DNA from: JAGQYH01 sp041393015
GTDB taxonomy: Bacteria > Bacteroidota > Bacteroidia > Chitinophagales > JADIYW01
Assembly: GCA_041393015.1 (NCBI GenBank)
Contig: JAWKKV010000003.1
Location: 62,001 to 126,000 of the forward strand
Direction: 5' to 3'
DNA length: 64,000 bases
Below the pieces are notes generated by a model, which saw only the letters and a list, made by a program, of their open reading frames with translations, had not been told where the DNA came from and did no database searches. Below, one piece after another: positions 18,866 through 27,227 of this stretch; within the stretch, counting starts at the first letter, position 1, and each line of letters starts with the position of its first letter. The position numbers and the translations under genes were made by a program.

Positions 18866-20056
18866 ATGTCAAAGAAAATTCTCTTCCTCTCTCCACAATT
18901 ACCTTATCCTCCTTTTAGTGGAGGCGTAATAAAGAGTTGGAAACTGGTTGAATTTCTTTCTGCTAGGTATGAATTGCACGTCGCTTATTTTTTAAAGAAT
19001 GAAGACGCTGATTATGAGGAAGAATTTTTAGGAAAGGTTGCTTTGGCGGGTTATTATTCTGAAAAAATTGATGTTCCTAGAAGTGCAATAAATTTGATAA
19101 AAAGCAATCTAAAAGGAATGCCTTTAAACTTGTACAGAAATTTATCTAAAAAATTTGCTGCAAAAACGGCTGAAATAGCACATCAATGTGATGTAATTTT
19201 CGTAGATCACTATGAAGTATTTCAATACGTGCCAAGTAACTTTAAAGGTAGAGTGGTATTGCATCAGCATAATTGCGAATACTTGATGTGGGATAGATTT
19301 GCAAAGGTTGAAAAAAATTTAGTAAAAAGAATAGCCCTTAAAAATCAAGCTTGGTGGATTAAAAATTATGAACGAAGTATATGCAATCAATCGGATGTTG
19401 TATTAGCTGCTCCAAACGATATTGAAGAACTAAAATTAATTGGTGGCACAGATACTAATTATTTAGAAACCTATCATTTGGGTGATGAAAAACTTTTATC
19501 TGCACCTGAATTAGAGTTTGAAAAAGCTGAAGAAGCATTATTGTTTGTTGGTACACTAACATGGGAAGCCAACGTGGATGGTTTAATTTGGTTTTTACAA
19601 GAAGGGTGGGCAAAACTTAAAGAAAATCATCCCAATCTTAAATTTTACATAGTGGGTAAAAACCCAGATCCTAGAATAGTTGAGTTGGCAACCGCAGCCG
19701 GAAAGGATATAATGCTAACCGGTTTTGTAGAAGATTTAGAGCCATACTTTCAAAAATGCCAAGTATTTGTGAGCCCATTACGATTTGGAAGTGGCATCAA
19801 AGTAAAGGTAATGAATGCGATGTATAGAGGTATTCCGACGGTTACTACACCTGTTGGAGCAGAAGGCATGGCAGTGATAAATAAAACTCATTTAATGATT
19901 GAAGATCAAATGAGTGAGTTTTGCACTAGCATTTCGGAATTGATTAACAATAGAGATACTTGGCAAAAATTAAGCAAGAATTCAAGAGCTTTAGCAAAGA
20001 AAAAATATACTTGGGAAGCGGTTATGGAAATTGTTGAAGAAGCAGTGGAAGGATAG
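18866..20056 (+). CDS. Glycosyltransferase family 4-like (GT-B fold)
   Basis: A 396-residue cytoplasmic GT-B enzyme. The N-terminal domain begins KILFLSPQLPYPPFSGG, typical of the acceptor-binding half. The C-terminal donor domain has LLFVGTLTWEANVDGLIWF, then GFVEDLEPYFQKCQVFVSPL and a GSGIKVKVMNAMYRGIPTV segment that fits the nucleotide-sugar site. It probably transfers a sugar during surface polysaccharide assembly. The octanucleotide array in its leader suggests that expression may vary. It is the last intact gene of the glycan locus. Confidence 0.9.
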   Translation: MSKKILFLSPQLPYPPFSGGVIKSWKLVEFLSARYELHVAYFLKNEDADYEEEFLGKVALAGYYSEKIDVPRSAINLIKSNLKGMPLNLYRNLSKKFAAKTAEIAHQCDVIFVDHYEVFQYVPSNFKGRVVLHQHNCEYLMWDRFAKVEKNLVKRIALKNQAWWIKNYERSICNQSDVVLAAPNDIEELKLIGGTDTNYLETYHLGDEKLLSAPELEFEKAEEALLFVGTLTWEANVDGLIWFLQEGWAKLKENHPNLKFYIVGKNPDPRIVELATAAGKDIMLTGFVEDLEPYFQKCQVFVSPLRFGSGIKVKVMNAMYRGIPTVTTPVGAEGMAVINKTHLMIEDQMSEFCTSISELINNRDTWQKLSKNSRALAKKKYTWEAVMEIVEEAVEG

Positions 20057-20098
20057 TATCATTTTTCATTTAGAGGCAGATAAATATTGCAAATATAA

Positions 20099-20711
20099 AA
20101 GCATAGTGTTGTAAACGAAGGAAGCTATGTTTCCGTATTCTCTCCATCAGTCTAACTTTGTGAGGGACAAAAGTATACTTTAACAAATAGAGGTATTATT
20201 GATTTTAGTGGAACATATATTATGTTCAACATATACTAGTTTATTAATTGGTGAATCAATTGAATTGGAGGCGATACCTAGTTTAGGTAATATTGAATGG
20301 GCGCCAGGTATATTCCTTAACTGTGATACATGTAGCTCTGTTACTTCAACTCCAGAATATACTCTTTACTATATAGTTTCGAGAGAAGATAATGGTTGTA
20401 TTGCATATGATACAGTCTACATTGAGGTTAATGAACCTCAGGTATTTGTGCCAACCGCATTTACACCAAATGGGGATAAAGATAATGATATTTTCCAAGT
20501 AATTGATAAATACATTAACGAGTTGATTGTATTGCGTGTATTTAATAGATGGGGAGAAATGTTATATCAGACTAATGATATTAATGCAGGATGGGATGGA
20601 AGCTTTAAAGGAGAAGATCAGGAAATCGATACTTATATTTATGATATAGAAGTTATTATGTATACTGGTAAAACAGTTAAGGTTCACGGTTTTTTCTTGT
20701 TATTGAGATAG
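20099..20711 (+). pseudogene. Decayed T9SS cargo gene, C-terminal remnant
   Basis: The last 90 codons encode a type B gliding-motility C-terminal domain: FVPTAFTPNGDKDNDIF, VFNRWGEMLY and WDG are its usual landmarks. Upstream the homology continues in another frame: 20099-20152 reads HSVVNEGSYVSVFSPSV, then an in-frame TAA (20153-20155), then LCEGQKYTLTNRG up to a TAG at 20237-20239. At least one stop and one frameshift therefore break the gene, and there is no signal peptide or sound start. The open 170-codon stretch from TTG 20199 is probably a relic rather than a small protein. Confidence 0.8.
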
Positions 20712-21009
20712 TTCTGTAGTGATTAATTATTAAGGTTAAACAAAGTGCCTACAAAAATTCGATAAGAAAAGCTTTGCTTGCATATATCATACGACACTAT
20801 GATTATTCTGAATGGATAATTACTGTAATGTTCATGCTAATAATTAATAGTAATAATTTCTCTATGGCTGAAATAAGTGTATAAATCTTCGCTAAATAAT
20901 GGAGTAATACTTTTCCTTAGGTTAATATTATCTATTCAGTTAAGCAAAAAGGCTAAATAAATTACTTTGGATAATATTTGAATGAAAATAAATTAGGTTA
21001 AAGATGTGC
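20712..21009. other. AT-rich spacer, nothing recognised
   Basis: 298 bp between the decayed T9SS remnant and the convergent lipoprotein gene. I see no RNA gene, strong hairpin or repeat, and no reading frame of note. It may be further decayed DNA. Confidence 0.6.
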
Positions 21010-21600
21010 TTACAAAAAGCACAATCCAGGATCGGGACAATCGGTAAAAAAGAGATCTTCAAAAGTGGCTTGTATGTATTGAGTTCCGTCAATTATATTA
21101 AGAACTTCAACATCAAAATCTCCATAAAGACGATTGATACTACCATCATATTGATTAATAGTGACGCTTCCTCTATTGCTGTAATAGGCTTTCCCTTGGC
21201 TAAATAAAAGAGTAAAACTTTCTCCAACAGGTAGTGTCTCTAATGAAGCAGCAATAAGTAAGATAGCAGTTTGAGCAAAATTAGAATCTAATGAAGAAAT
21301 TTCATCTAAATTTTGTGCCGCAGTTAATAACTCACCTTGAGTGGCGGGATATTCTGTAACGTCCCTTCCATTAATGACAGCGAAGATACTTACACCAGTA
21401 GCGCCTCTTCCAATAAAAGTAAATAGGTCTTCCTTATCCTTATAAAGTTTGGGAGAAGTATTTGAGAAAGGGAATCCATCTGCTACGCCATAAAAATAGT
21501 TTCTAGGTGCAACTTCTTCAACAACATCGCTTTTACAACTGCCTAAACTTAAGGTCATTAGAACAATAAAAAAGAAGCGATATATAACCTGTTGGATCAT
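21010..21600 (-). CDS. Predicted lipoprotein, second of a paralogous pair
   Basis: A 196-residue protein with a lipoprotein signal peptide: hydrophobic stretch at residues 8-19, lipobox LGSC, lipidated Cys22. It has no domain I recognise. The C-terminal part GSVTINQYDGSINRLYGDFDVEVLN aligns with GSIIFTKIDEDLNRLDGNFDIELRN in the upstream neighbour, so the two are paralogues. The start codon overlaps the neighbour's stop codon (ATGA, 21597-21600), so the two are translationally coupled. It is likely on the cell surface or periplasmic face of the outer membrane; function is unknown. Confidence 0.8.
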   Translation of the reverse strand: MIQQVIYRFFFIVLMTLSLGSCKSDVVEEVAPRNYFYGVADGFPFSNTSPKLYKDKEDLFTFIGRGATGVSIFAVINGRDVTEYPATQGELLTAAQNLDEISSLDSNFAQTAILLIAASLETLPVGESFTLLFSQGKAYYSNRGSVTINQYDGSINRLYGDFDVEVLNIIDGTQYIQATFEDLFFTDCPDPGLCFL

Positions 21601-22238
21601 TCTTGTCTTATGAATTGAATATCTTCGAATGTACCGACCAACCTTTTATATCCATTTGAAAAATTTCTTAGCTCAATATCAAAGTTGCCATCTAATCTAT
21701 TAAGATCTTCATCAATCTTAGTGAAAATGATAGAACCTGATGTTGAGTAATAGATTACTTCATCAATAAGATATAGTAAGTAGGATTGATTTTCCTGTAA
21801 AATCTCTTGAGTGGAATCTGAAAGAACGGAGTCAATTTTTTCTGTAAAATAATCAGTTAGATCATTTAATGCAGAATCAACATCAAAGTTTGGAGATGTT
21901 GCTTGTGCTATAATGCTATCCGCTAACTCATTAATGATGTTTAGTGCTTCAACTAATGGACCTTCAACTGCAATGGGATGATCTAAAAGATTGTTTCCGT
22001 TGGTATATAATTGGAAATTCGCATCGGTATTAATATTGCCAGTTATAGAATAAAATCCATTACTCTCCAATGCGCCTAAAATTGTAGACTCAAAGCTAGT
22101 GCCTGCAATTTCTCCTTTAAAACTGTTGGCAGCTGCCGGAATAACTGTTTCATCAGTGGAGCATGAAGAATTTGCTAGCATGATTAATATGCATAGCAAA
22201 TAAAGTATTCTACTATATGAAGTTTGTAAATAAGACAT
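21597..22238 (-). CDS. Predicted lipoprotein, first of a paralogous pair
   Basis: A 213-residue protein with a hydrophobic N terminus ending in LANSSC. Cys26 is a plausible lipidation site, although Asn at -3 departs from the strict lipobox. Its central region is helical and rich in Asp and Ser, and its C-terminal 50 residues resemble the downstream partner. It is the first gene of the two-gene unit, with a candidate promoter at 22265-22272 in the 50-bp gap after gyrB. I do not recognise a family. Confidence 0.78.
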   Translation of the reverse strand: MSYLQTSYSRILYLLCILIMLANSSCSTDETVIPAAANSFKGEIAGTSFESTILGALESNGFYSITGNINTDANFQLYTNGNNLLDHPIAVEGPLVEALNIINELADSIIAQATSPNFDVDSALNDLTDYFTEKIDSVLSDSTQEILQENQSYLLYLIDEVIYYSTSGSIIFTKIDEDLNRLDGNFDIELRNFSNGYKRLVGTFEDIQFIRQE

Positions 22239-22264
22239 TTAATAAGCTCTAATCTAAAGGATTG

Positions 22265-22272
22265 CAAATCTA
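22265..22272 (-). promoter_or_regulatory. Bacteroidota-type -7 element for the lipoprotein pair
   Basis: On the minus strand this reads TAGATTTG followed by CA, matching TAnnTTTG. It lies 27 bp upstream of the start codon at 22238. The -33 element is not clear. Confidence 0.45.
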
Positions 22273-22288
22273 CTGATAACGTTGCTTT

Positions 22289-24232
22289 TTACACGTCAAT
22301 ATTTGCATATTTAGCATTAGCCTCTATAAATTCTCTTCTTGGTGGCACTTCATCCCCCATTAACATGGTAAATACATGATCAGCTTCTGCTGCATTATCA
22401 ACAGTCACCTGTCTTAAGGTTCTAGTGGATGGATCCATGGTTGTCTCCCAAAGCTGTTCAGCATTCATTTCTCCTAAACCTTTGTAACGTTGTTGACTCA
22501 CAGAACTATCATTTCCTTTGCCTAATCTCGTTACAGCCGCTTTTCTTTCTTCTTCGTTCCAACAGTATTGAAATTGTTTTCCTTTTTTAACCAAATAGAG
22601 CGGTGGAGCAGCAATATATACATAGCCCTTATCAATTAATTCTCTCATATACCTAAAAAAGAAGGTTAGAATTAATGTTACAATATGGCTACCATCGATA
22701 TCCGCATCACACATGATAATGACCTTATGGTATCTTAATTTTTCAACATTAAGAGCTTTGTCGTCCTCAGCGGTTCCTCTCACAACTCCTAAAGCAGTAA
22801 ATATATTTTTGATCTCTTCATTTTCATAGATCTTATATTCCATTGCTTTTTCTACATTTAAGATTTTACCTCTTAAAGGTAGAATAGCTTGTGTATGTCT
22901 ATCTCTTCCTTGTTTTGCTGTTCCACCTGCAGAATCTCCCTCAACCAAATAAATCTCACATAAATCAGGGGCTTTTTCAGAGCAATCGGCCAACTTACCA
23001 GGTAAACCTGAGCCGGATAATACATTTTTTCTTTGAACTAAATCCCTTGCTTTTCTCGCTGCATGTCTTGCAGTAGCTGCAATAATTACCTTATCAATAA
23101 TTACTTTGGCTTGTCTTGGATTTTCTTCTAACCAATAAGTAATTACTTCGCTAACACATCTCGAAACAATACCGGTAACTTCAGAATTACCTAATTCTCC
23201 TTTTGTCTGTCCTTTAAATTGAGGTTCTTGTACTTTAACAGAAACAATAGCGGTTAACCCTTCTCTAAAATCTTCTCCACTGATATCAAATTTAACTTTG
23301 CTAAAAAGATTGTTATTGTCTCCATATTGCTTGAAAACTCTATTTACTGCTCGTCTAAAACCTTGAACATGTGTTCCTCCTTCTCTTGTATTGATATTAT
23401 TTACGTAAGAGTAAATGTTTTCAGTATAAGTAGTATTGTATTGCATTGCTACCTCAACTTCAACATCATCTTCTTTACCAATAACATGAATTGGTTTTTC
23501 AATCAAAGGGTTTTTACCTTCATCGATATAAGTTACAAATTCAGCTAATCCACCTTGTGAAAGGAAAGTATCCGTAATAAAATTACCTTCTTCGTCTTTT
23601 CTTCTTTCATCAGTGATGACTAGTTTTAAACCTTTATTTAGATAAGCTAACTCACGTAATCTTGCCGTTAAAATAGAATACTTATATTCTAATTCTTCAA
23701 ATATTTCAGCATCTGGTTGAAAAGTCACTATCGTACCAGAAACATCTGTTTTTCCAACGATACTAACGGGGCCCAATGGTTTTCCTTGCTTATATTCTTG
23801 TGTTACAATTTCACCATCTCTATGCACTTCTGCTTTAAGGTGAATTGATAAAGCATTTACACATGAAACCCCTACACCATGTAATCCACCAGAAACTTTA
23901 TAAGTATCTTTGTCAAATTTACCACCGGCATGTAATACCGTCATTACTACTTCAAGAGCTGATTTTTGCAATTTAGTATGCATTCCTGTTGGAATGCCTC
24001 TTCCATTATCCTTAACAGTAATAGAATTCCCTTGGTGTATAATAACAGAAATTTCAGAGCAATGTCCAGCTAAATGCTCATCGATTGAGTTATCTACTAC
24101 TTCATAAACTAAATGGTGTAAACCCTTGCTATCAGTACTGCCAATATACATGGCAGGCCTTTTTCTAACTGCTTCTAATCCCTCCAGTGCGGTGATATTA
24201 TCTGCACCGTAATTTTGTTTATTATCCGACAT
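22289..24232 (-). CDS. gyrB: DNA gyrase subunit B
   Basis: The ATPase subunit of DNA gyrase, which introduces negative supercoils together with GyrA. At 647 residues it has the usual short bacterial length without the E. coli insertion. GHKL ATP-site motifs are EVVDNSIDE (44-52), DNGRGIP (75-81) and GGLHGVG (115-121). The TOPRIM motifs are EGDSAGG (431-437) and MCDADIDGSHI. The C-terminal QQRYKGLGEMN segment is diagnostic for the GyrB/ParE family. ParE is the alternative, but the overall sequence fits GyrB better. Confidence 0.95.
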   Translation of the reverse strand: MSDNKQNYGADNITALEGLEAVRKRPAMYIGSTDSKGLHHLVYEVVDNSIDEHLAGHCSEISVIIHQGNSITVKDNGRGIPTGMHTKLQKSALEVVMTVLHAGGKFDKDTYKVSGGLHGVGVSCVNALSIHLKAEVHRDGEIVTQEYKQGKPLGPVSIVGKTDVSGTIVTFQPDAEIFEELEYKYSILTARLRELAYLNKGLKLVITDERRKDEEGNFITDTFLSQGGLAEFVTYIDEGKNPLIEKPIHVIGKEDDVEVEVAMQYNTTYTENIYSYVNNINTREGGTHVQGFRRAVNRVFKQYGDNNNLFSKVKFDISGEDFREGLTAIVSVKVQEPQFKGQTKGELGNSEVTGIVSRCVSEVITYWLEENPRQAKVIIDKVIIAATARHAARKARDLVQRKNVLSGSGLPGKLADCSEKAPDLCEIYLVEGDSAGGTAKQGRDRHTQAILPLRGKILNVEKAMEYKIYENEEIKNIFTALGVVRGTAEDDKALNVEKLRYHKVIIMCDADIDGSHIVTLILTFFFRYMRELIDKGYVYIAAPPLYLVKKGKQFQYCWNEEERKAAVTRLGKGNDSSVSQQRYKGLGEMNAEQLWETTMDPSTRTLRQVTVDNAAEADHVFTMLMGDEVPPRREFIEANAKYANIDV

Positions 24233-24463
24233 ATATTTTGCTTAATTTTTTGATTTTAAACTGTTTTAGTAATACAGTGTGAAATCAAATGATTTTATGT
24301 GTTAATTAAGCTGTAAAGATACGGAAAGTCAATCGATTAAACGGCGTTTATAATTAACGGAATATCAACATTTTTAACTCGAAAGTGTCAGATGTTGATC
24401 CATAGTTCGTTTATGAACAAAAAATGGCTTAAAAGGTGTCTAAAATGATTGTGAATTTAATTT

Positions 24464-25531
24464 TCAAGCTGCTTTTGCAAGATTTTCTGTCGTTTGCTCG
24501 TGTTTAGCCACTTCATTATTCATAATTTTAAACCATAATGGTGGAATAAGGGCACAAACCATCATTCCCGGATAACCGGTTGGCATTTGTGGAGCATCAT
24601 CAAAATGTCTTAACACTTGGTATTTTCTTCCGGCGTGATAATGGTGGTCCGAATGTCTTGTTAATTCATACAATACTAACCGACCTAGTGGATGATTGCT
24701 ATTCCAAGAGTGCCAAGGTTGTGTTTTTTCGTAAACACCATCTTTAATCTCTTTTCTTTGCAATCCATAATGCTCAATGTAGTTTACTGTTTCTAGTAAC
24801 AAGAAACCAAATATCGAAGCTCCTAGAAAGCCTAAAAGTCCGATAACTCCAAAGATTAAAAATATTGAAAGTGTGAATACAAATTGTATGATACTGTATC
24901 GAACCATTTCATTTTGAAGACTTAAAACAGCAACGCCTTTCTTCTTTAATCTTGAATTTTCTAAATGCCAAGCGCTGAGATAGCCGCCGGTAACACTTCT
25001 AAAAAAGAAACTATAAATGTTTTCTCCTTTTCTAGAACTAGCGGGATCTAATGGAGTAGAAATATTCTTATGGTGACCTCTATTGTGCTCTATAAAGAAA
25101 TGCATATATAAAGTTGTTAAAAGAAGTGCCTTTGCCATGAGTTGTTCTGACTTTTTATGTCTATGCCCTAATTCATGGGCAACATTAATACCCATTATGC
25201 CGCAGCCTAAGCCCATGGCCGTAATTTTTCCAATAATTTCATAAGGGGCCAAATAACCTCCGGTGATTTTAAACAAGAACAAAGCTAGAAGTCCATATTG
25301 TAGCGGAACGTTGATATACACTAACCAATCATAAATGGCTTTTTTCTTAACCACTTGTTCTTCTTCTTTAGTGAAGTTCTTTGTTGATTGAGGAAGCACT
25401 AGTTCTAATAATGGAATGAATACAAATGCAAATGTAATTGCAAAATAAGACCACATTCCATCAAAATAAAGAGAGATAAATGCCACTGCCGGCACCAATA
25501 AACCCATTAAGTATTTCAATTCTTTTAGCAT
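24464..25531 (-). CDS. alkB: Alkane 1-monooxygenase (AlkB family)
   Basis: An integral-membrane non-haem di-iron hydroxylase that oxidises the terminal methyl of medium or long n-alkanes to a primary alcohol, using electrons from rubredoxin. All histidine clusters are present: HELGHRH (119-125), EHNRGHH (148-154), NYIEHYG (250-256) and RHSDHHYHA (292-300). About six membrane segments are visible in 355 residues. No rubredoxin or rubredoxin reductase gene lies in this window. A divergent TetR-type gene with a shared palindrome suggests local repression. A related fatty-acyl hydroxylase function cannot be excluded. Confidence 0.92.
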   Translation of the reverse strand: MLKELKYLMGLLVPAVAFISLYFDGMWSYFAITFAFVFIPLLELVLPQSTKNFTKEEEQVVKKKAIYDWLVYINVPLQYGLLALFLFKITGGYLAPYEIIGKITAMGLGCGIMGINVAHELGHRHKKSEQLMAKALLLTTLYMHFFIEHNRGHHKNISTPLDPASSRKGENIYSFFFRSVTGGYLSAWHLENSRLKKKGVAVLSLQNEMVRYSIIQFVFTLSIFLIFGVIGLLGFLGASIFGFLLLETVNYIEHYGLQRKEIKDGVYEKTQPWHSWNSNHPLGRLVLYELTRHSDHHYHAGRKYQVLRHFDDAPQMPTGYPGMMVCALIPPLWFKIMNNEVAKHEQTTENLAKAA

Positions 25532-25570
25532 GGTACTCTGATTTAATTTTGTAATTTTGAACTAAAATAG

Positions 25571-25578
25571 CAAATATA
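25571..25578 (-). promoter_or_regulatory. Candidate alkB -7 element
   Basis: On the minus strand this reads TATATTTG, a match to TAnnTTTG, 40 bp upstream of the alkB start codon. The expected -33 position falls inside the palindrome at 25591-25612. Confidence 0.5.
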
Positions 25579-25590
25579 GTTTAATAATAA

Positions 25591-25612
25591 AACTATTTTG
25601 TGAAAAATAGTT
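25591..25612. promoter_or_regulatory. Perfect palindrome, candidate TetR operator
   Basis: The inverted arms AACTATTTT and AAAATAGTT are 9 bp each, perfect, and separated by GTGA. The palindrome lies between divergent alkB and the TetR-type gene, over the predicted -33 region of alkB and just before the regulator's ATG. Its size and position fit a TetR dimer site. Operator function is inferred. Confidence 0.65.
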
Positions 25613-25617
25613 CAATA

Positions 25618-26274
25618 ATGGGTAGAAAAGCGGTAAGAAAGAAGAGAAGTACAAATCCAAAGAGAAGAGAAAAATATATTTTACAGTTGTTACCTGTATT
25701 TTATGAGTTTGGATTACAAGCATTGTCAATGGATGATATTTCTGCCAAATTAAACGTAAGTAAAGCTACTTTATATAATTATTTTGCTACAAAAGAAGAT
25801 ATGGTAACTGCCATATTACAGCATGTTTTAGGCGAAATTGCCGGTTTTGAAAAGATAATTGGAAGTAAGGAAATGCCTTTTTTAGAAAGGTATTTTGCTT
25901 CTGTGCAATTATTAACTAAAAGTGTGGCAGGCATTTCTAATCTATTTTTGAATGATCTTCAAACTAATTTCCCTGATTTATGGCAAATAGTAAGAGATTT
26001 TAGAGATTATGCCGCATCGGTGTTAAAGGATTTTTACGAGGAAGGAAAAAGAGAAAACATTTTAACGGGCTACAGTACTGATATTTTAGTGTTATCAGAT
26101 AGATTGTTCTTTGATGCGTGCACTGAACCTAAAATATTAGCAGCTAATAATTTAACGATTGAAAAAGCATTTCAAGAATATTTTAAACTAAAATGCTTCG
26201 GTATGCTTAATATTTCTTCCAATACTGAAGTGAAAGCCGAAGCCTTAGAGTTGATTAATAAATTAGAGTTGTAG
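25618..26274 (+). CDS. TetR family transcriptional regulator
   Basis: A roughly 218-residue repressor-type regulator. The N-terminal DNA-binding domain has the TetR helix-turn-helix ALSMDDISAKLNVSKATLYN followed by YFATKEDMV. The rest is the helical ligand and dimer domain. I prefer the ATG at 25618; an in-frame GTG at 25600 would start inside the palindrome and leave no leader. Divergent placement next to alkB suggests that it controls alkB and itself, with an alkane or fatty-acid-related ligand as a guess. Its last 15 codons are the first part of a 184-bp tandem repeat. Confidence 0.9.
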   Translation: MGRKAVRKKRSTNPKRREKYILQLLPVFYEFGLQALSMDDISAKLNVSKATLYNYFATKEDMVTAILQHVLGEIAGFEKIIGSKEMPFLERYFASVQLLTKSVAGISNLFLNDLQTNFPDLWQIVRDFRDYAASVLKDFYEEGKRENILTGYSTDILVLSDRLFFDACTEPKILAANNLTIEKAFQEYFKLKCFGMLNISSNTEVKAEALELINKLEL

Positions 26275-26754
26275 AAGTGAGTTTCAAGTGACTAAAATTT
26301 CGAGTGTCTAAAGTTAAAATGCATGACTTCTTCTTCGTTTATCAAAACCAACTCTAGTCACCCGTAATTCGAAACTCGTAACTTATATATCTTTTATTAA
26401 TTAAAAAGTCAAAGTGAAAGCCGAAGCCTTAGATTTGATTAATAAATTAGAGTTGTAGAAGAGAGTTTCAAGTGACTAAAATTTCGAGTGACTAAAGTTA
26501 AAATGTATGACTTCTTCTTCGTTTATCAAAACCAACTCTAGTCACTCGTAATTCGAAACTCGTAACTTATTTATCTTTTATTAATTAAAAAGTTGAAGTG
26601 AAAGCAAATGCGATGGTGTTAATTAATAAGTTGGAGTTATTGAAAAGAGTTTCAAGTGACTAAAATTTCGAGTGTCTAAAGTTAAAATGCATGACTTCTT
26701 CTTCATTTATCAAAACCAACTCTAGTCACTTGTAATTCGAAACTCGTAACTTAA
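26227..26754 (+). repeat. Three tandem 184-bp repeats, each with a long hairpin
   Basis: Copies begin at 26227, 26411 and 26595. Each starts with about 48 bp matching the last codons of tetR; copy 1 is the real 3' end. A roughly 107-bp imperfect hairpin follows, at 26279-26385, 26463-26569 and 26647-26753. Left arms contain AATTTCGAGTG(A/T)CTAAAGTT and right arms contain AACTCTAGTCAC followed by GTAATTCGAAACTCG. The hairpins are nearly identical between copies. The tetR-like segment of copy 3 is clearly more diverged and lacks the stop codon. Confidence 0.92.
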
Positions 26755-26820
26755 GATGTTAAAATTTATGGAATTTGATTGATTTAGGACTCTACTTTAT
26801 AGTCACTAATCAACCAAAGT

Positions 26821-27189
26821 ATGGATAATAGAGTATTTAGTAAACAGTTAGAAGAAAGAACTAAGCTATTTGCGATAGATATTATTAAGTTGTCAATAGC
26901 ATTACCACATTCATCTGAAGCAAAAGTTTTAAAGAATCAAATCACAAAGTCAGGTACAAGTATAGGTGCTAATTACAGAGAAGCAAATAGAGCTAGAAGC
27001 AGAGCAGATTTCAAGAATAAAATTAAAATATCTGAAAGTGAGGCCAGTGAAACAATATATTGGCTTGAAATAATTATGCGAATGAATTGGCTTGACAAAA
27101 TTAAGATTGAGAAAGTATATAAGGAAGCAACAGAAATATTAGCAATCTTCTCATCTATCGGTAAAAAACTTAATTCTACCGAAAACTAA
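26821..27189 (+). CDS. Four-helix bundle protein (23S rRNA intervening-sequence protein family)
   Basis: A 122-residue all-helical protein. The signature NQITKSGTSIGANYREANRARSRADF is split here into NQITKSGTSIGANYREA and NRARSRADF, and the later segment ISESEASETIYWLEI completes the family pattern. The family was first seen inside intervening sequences of 23S rRNA genes in other bacteria and is structurally related to the Avd protein of diversity-generating retroelements. Its function is unknown. The stop codon overlaps a hairpin arm (27188-27223) that pairs with the left arms of the upstream 184-bp repeats. No reverse transcriptase or variable repeat is nearby. Confidence 0.9.
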   Translation: MDNRVFSKQLEERTKLFAIDIIKLSIALPHSSEAKVLKNQITKSGTSIGANYREANRARSRADFKNKIKISESEASETIYWLEIIMRMNWLDKIKIEKVYKEATEILAIFSSIGKKLNSTEN

Positions 27190-27223
27190 CTTTAGTCACT
27201 CGAAATTCGAAACTCGTAACTTA
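27188..27223 (+). repeat. Solo right arm of the hairpin repeat family
   Basis: AACTTTAGTCACTCGAAATT followed by CGAAACTCGTAACTTA is a fourth copy of the right arm found at 26350-26385, 26534-26569 and 26718-26753. Its first 20 bases are the exact reverse complement of the inner part of the left arm of repeat copy 2. Confidence 0.85.
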
Positions 27224-27227
27224 TATA

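Noticed and set aside
20199..20711. Small intact T9SS protein from TTG 20199
   Set aside because: No signal peptide, and homologous coding sequence lies upstream in another frame with stops, so it is a remnant.
26821..27189. Diversity-generating retroelement, because the four-helix-bundle protein is Avd-like
   Set aside because: No reverse transcriptase and no template or variable repeat pair is present; this family has many members not linked to such elements.
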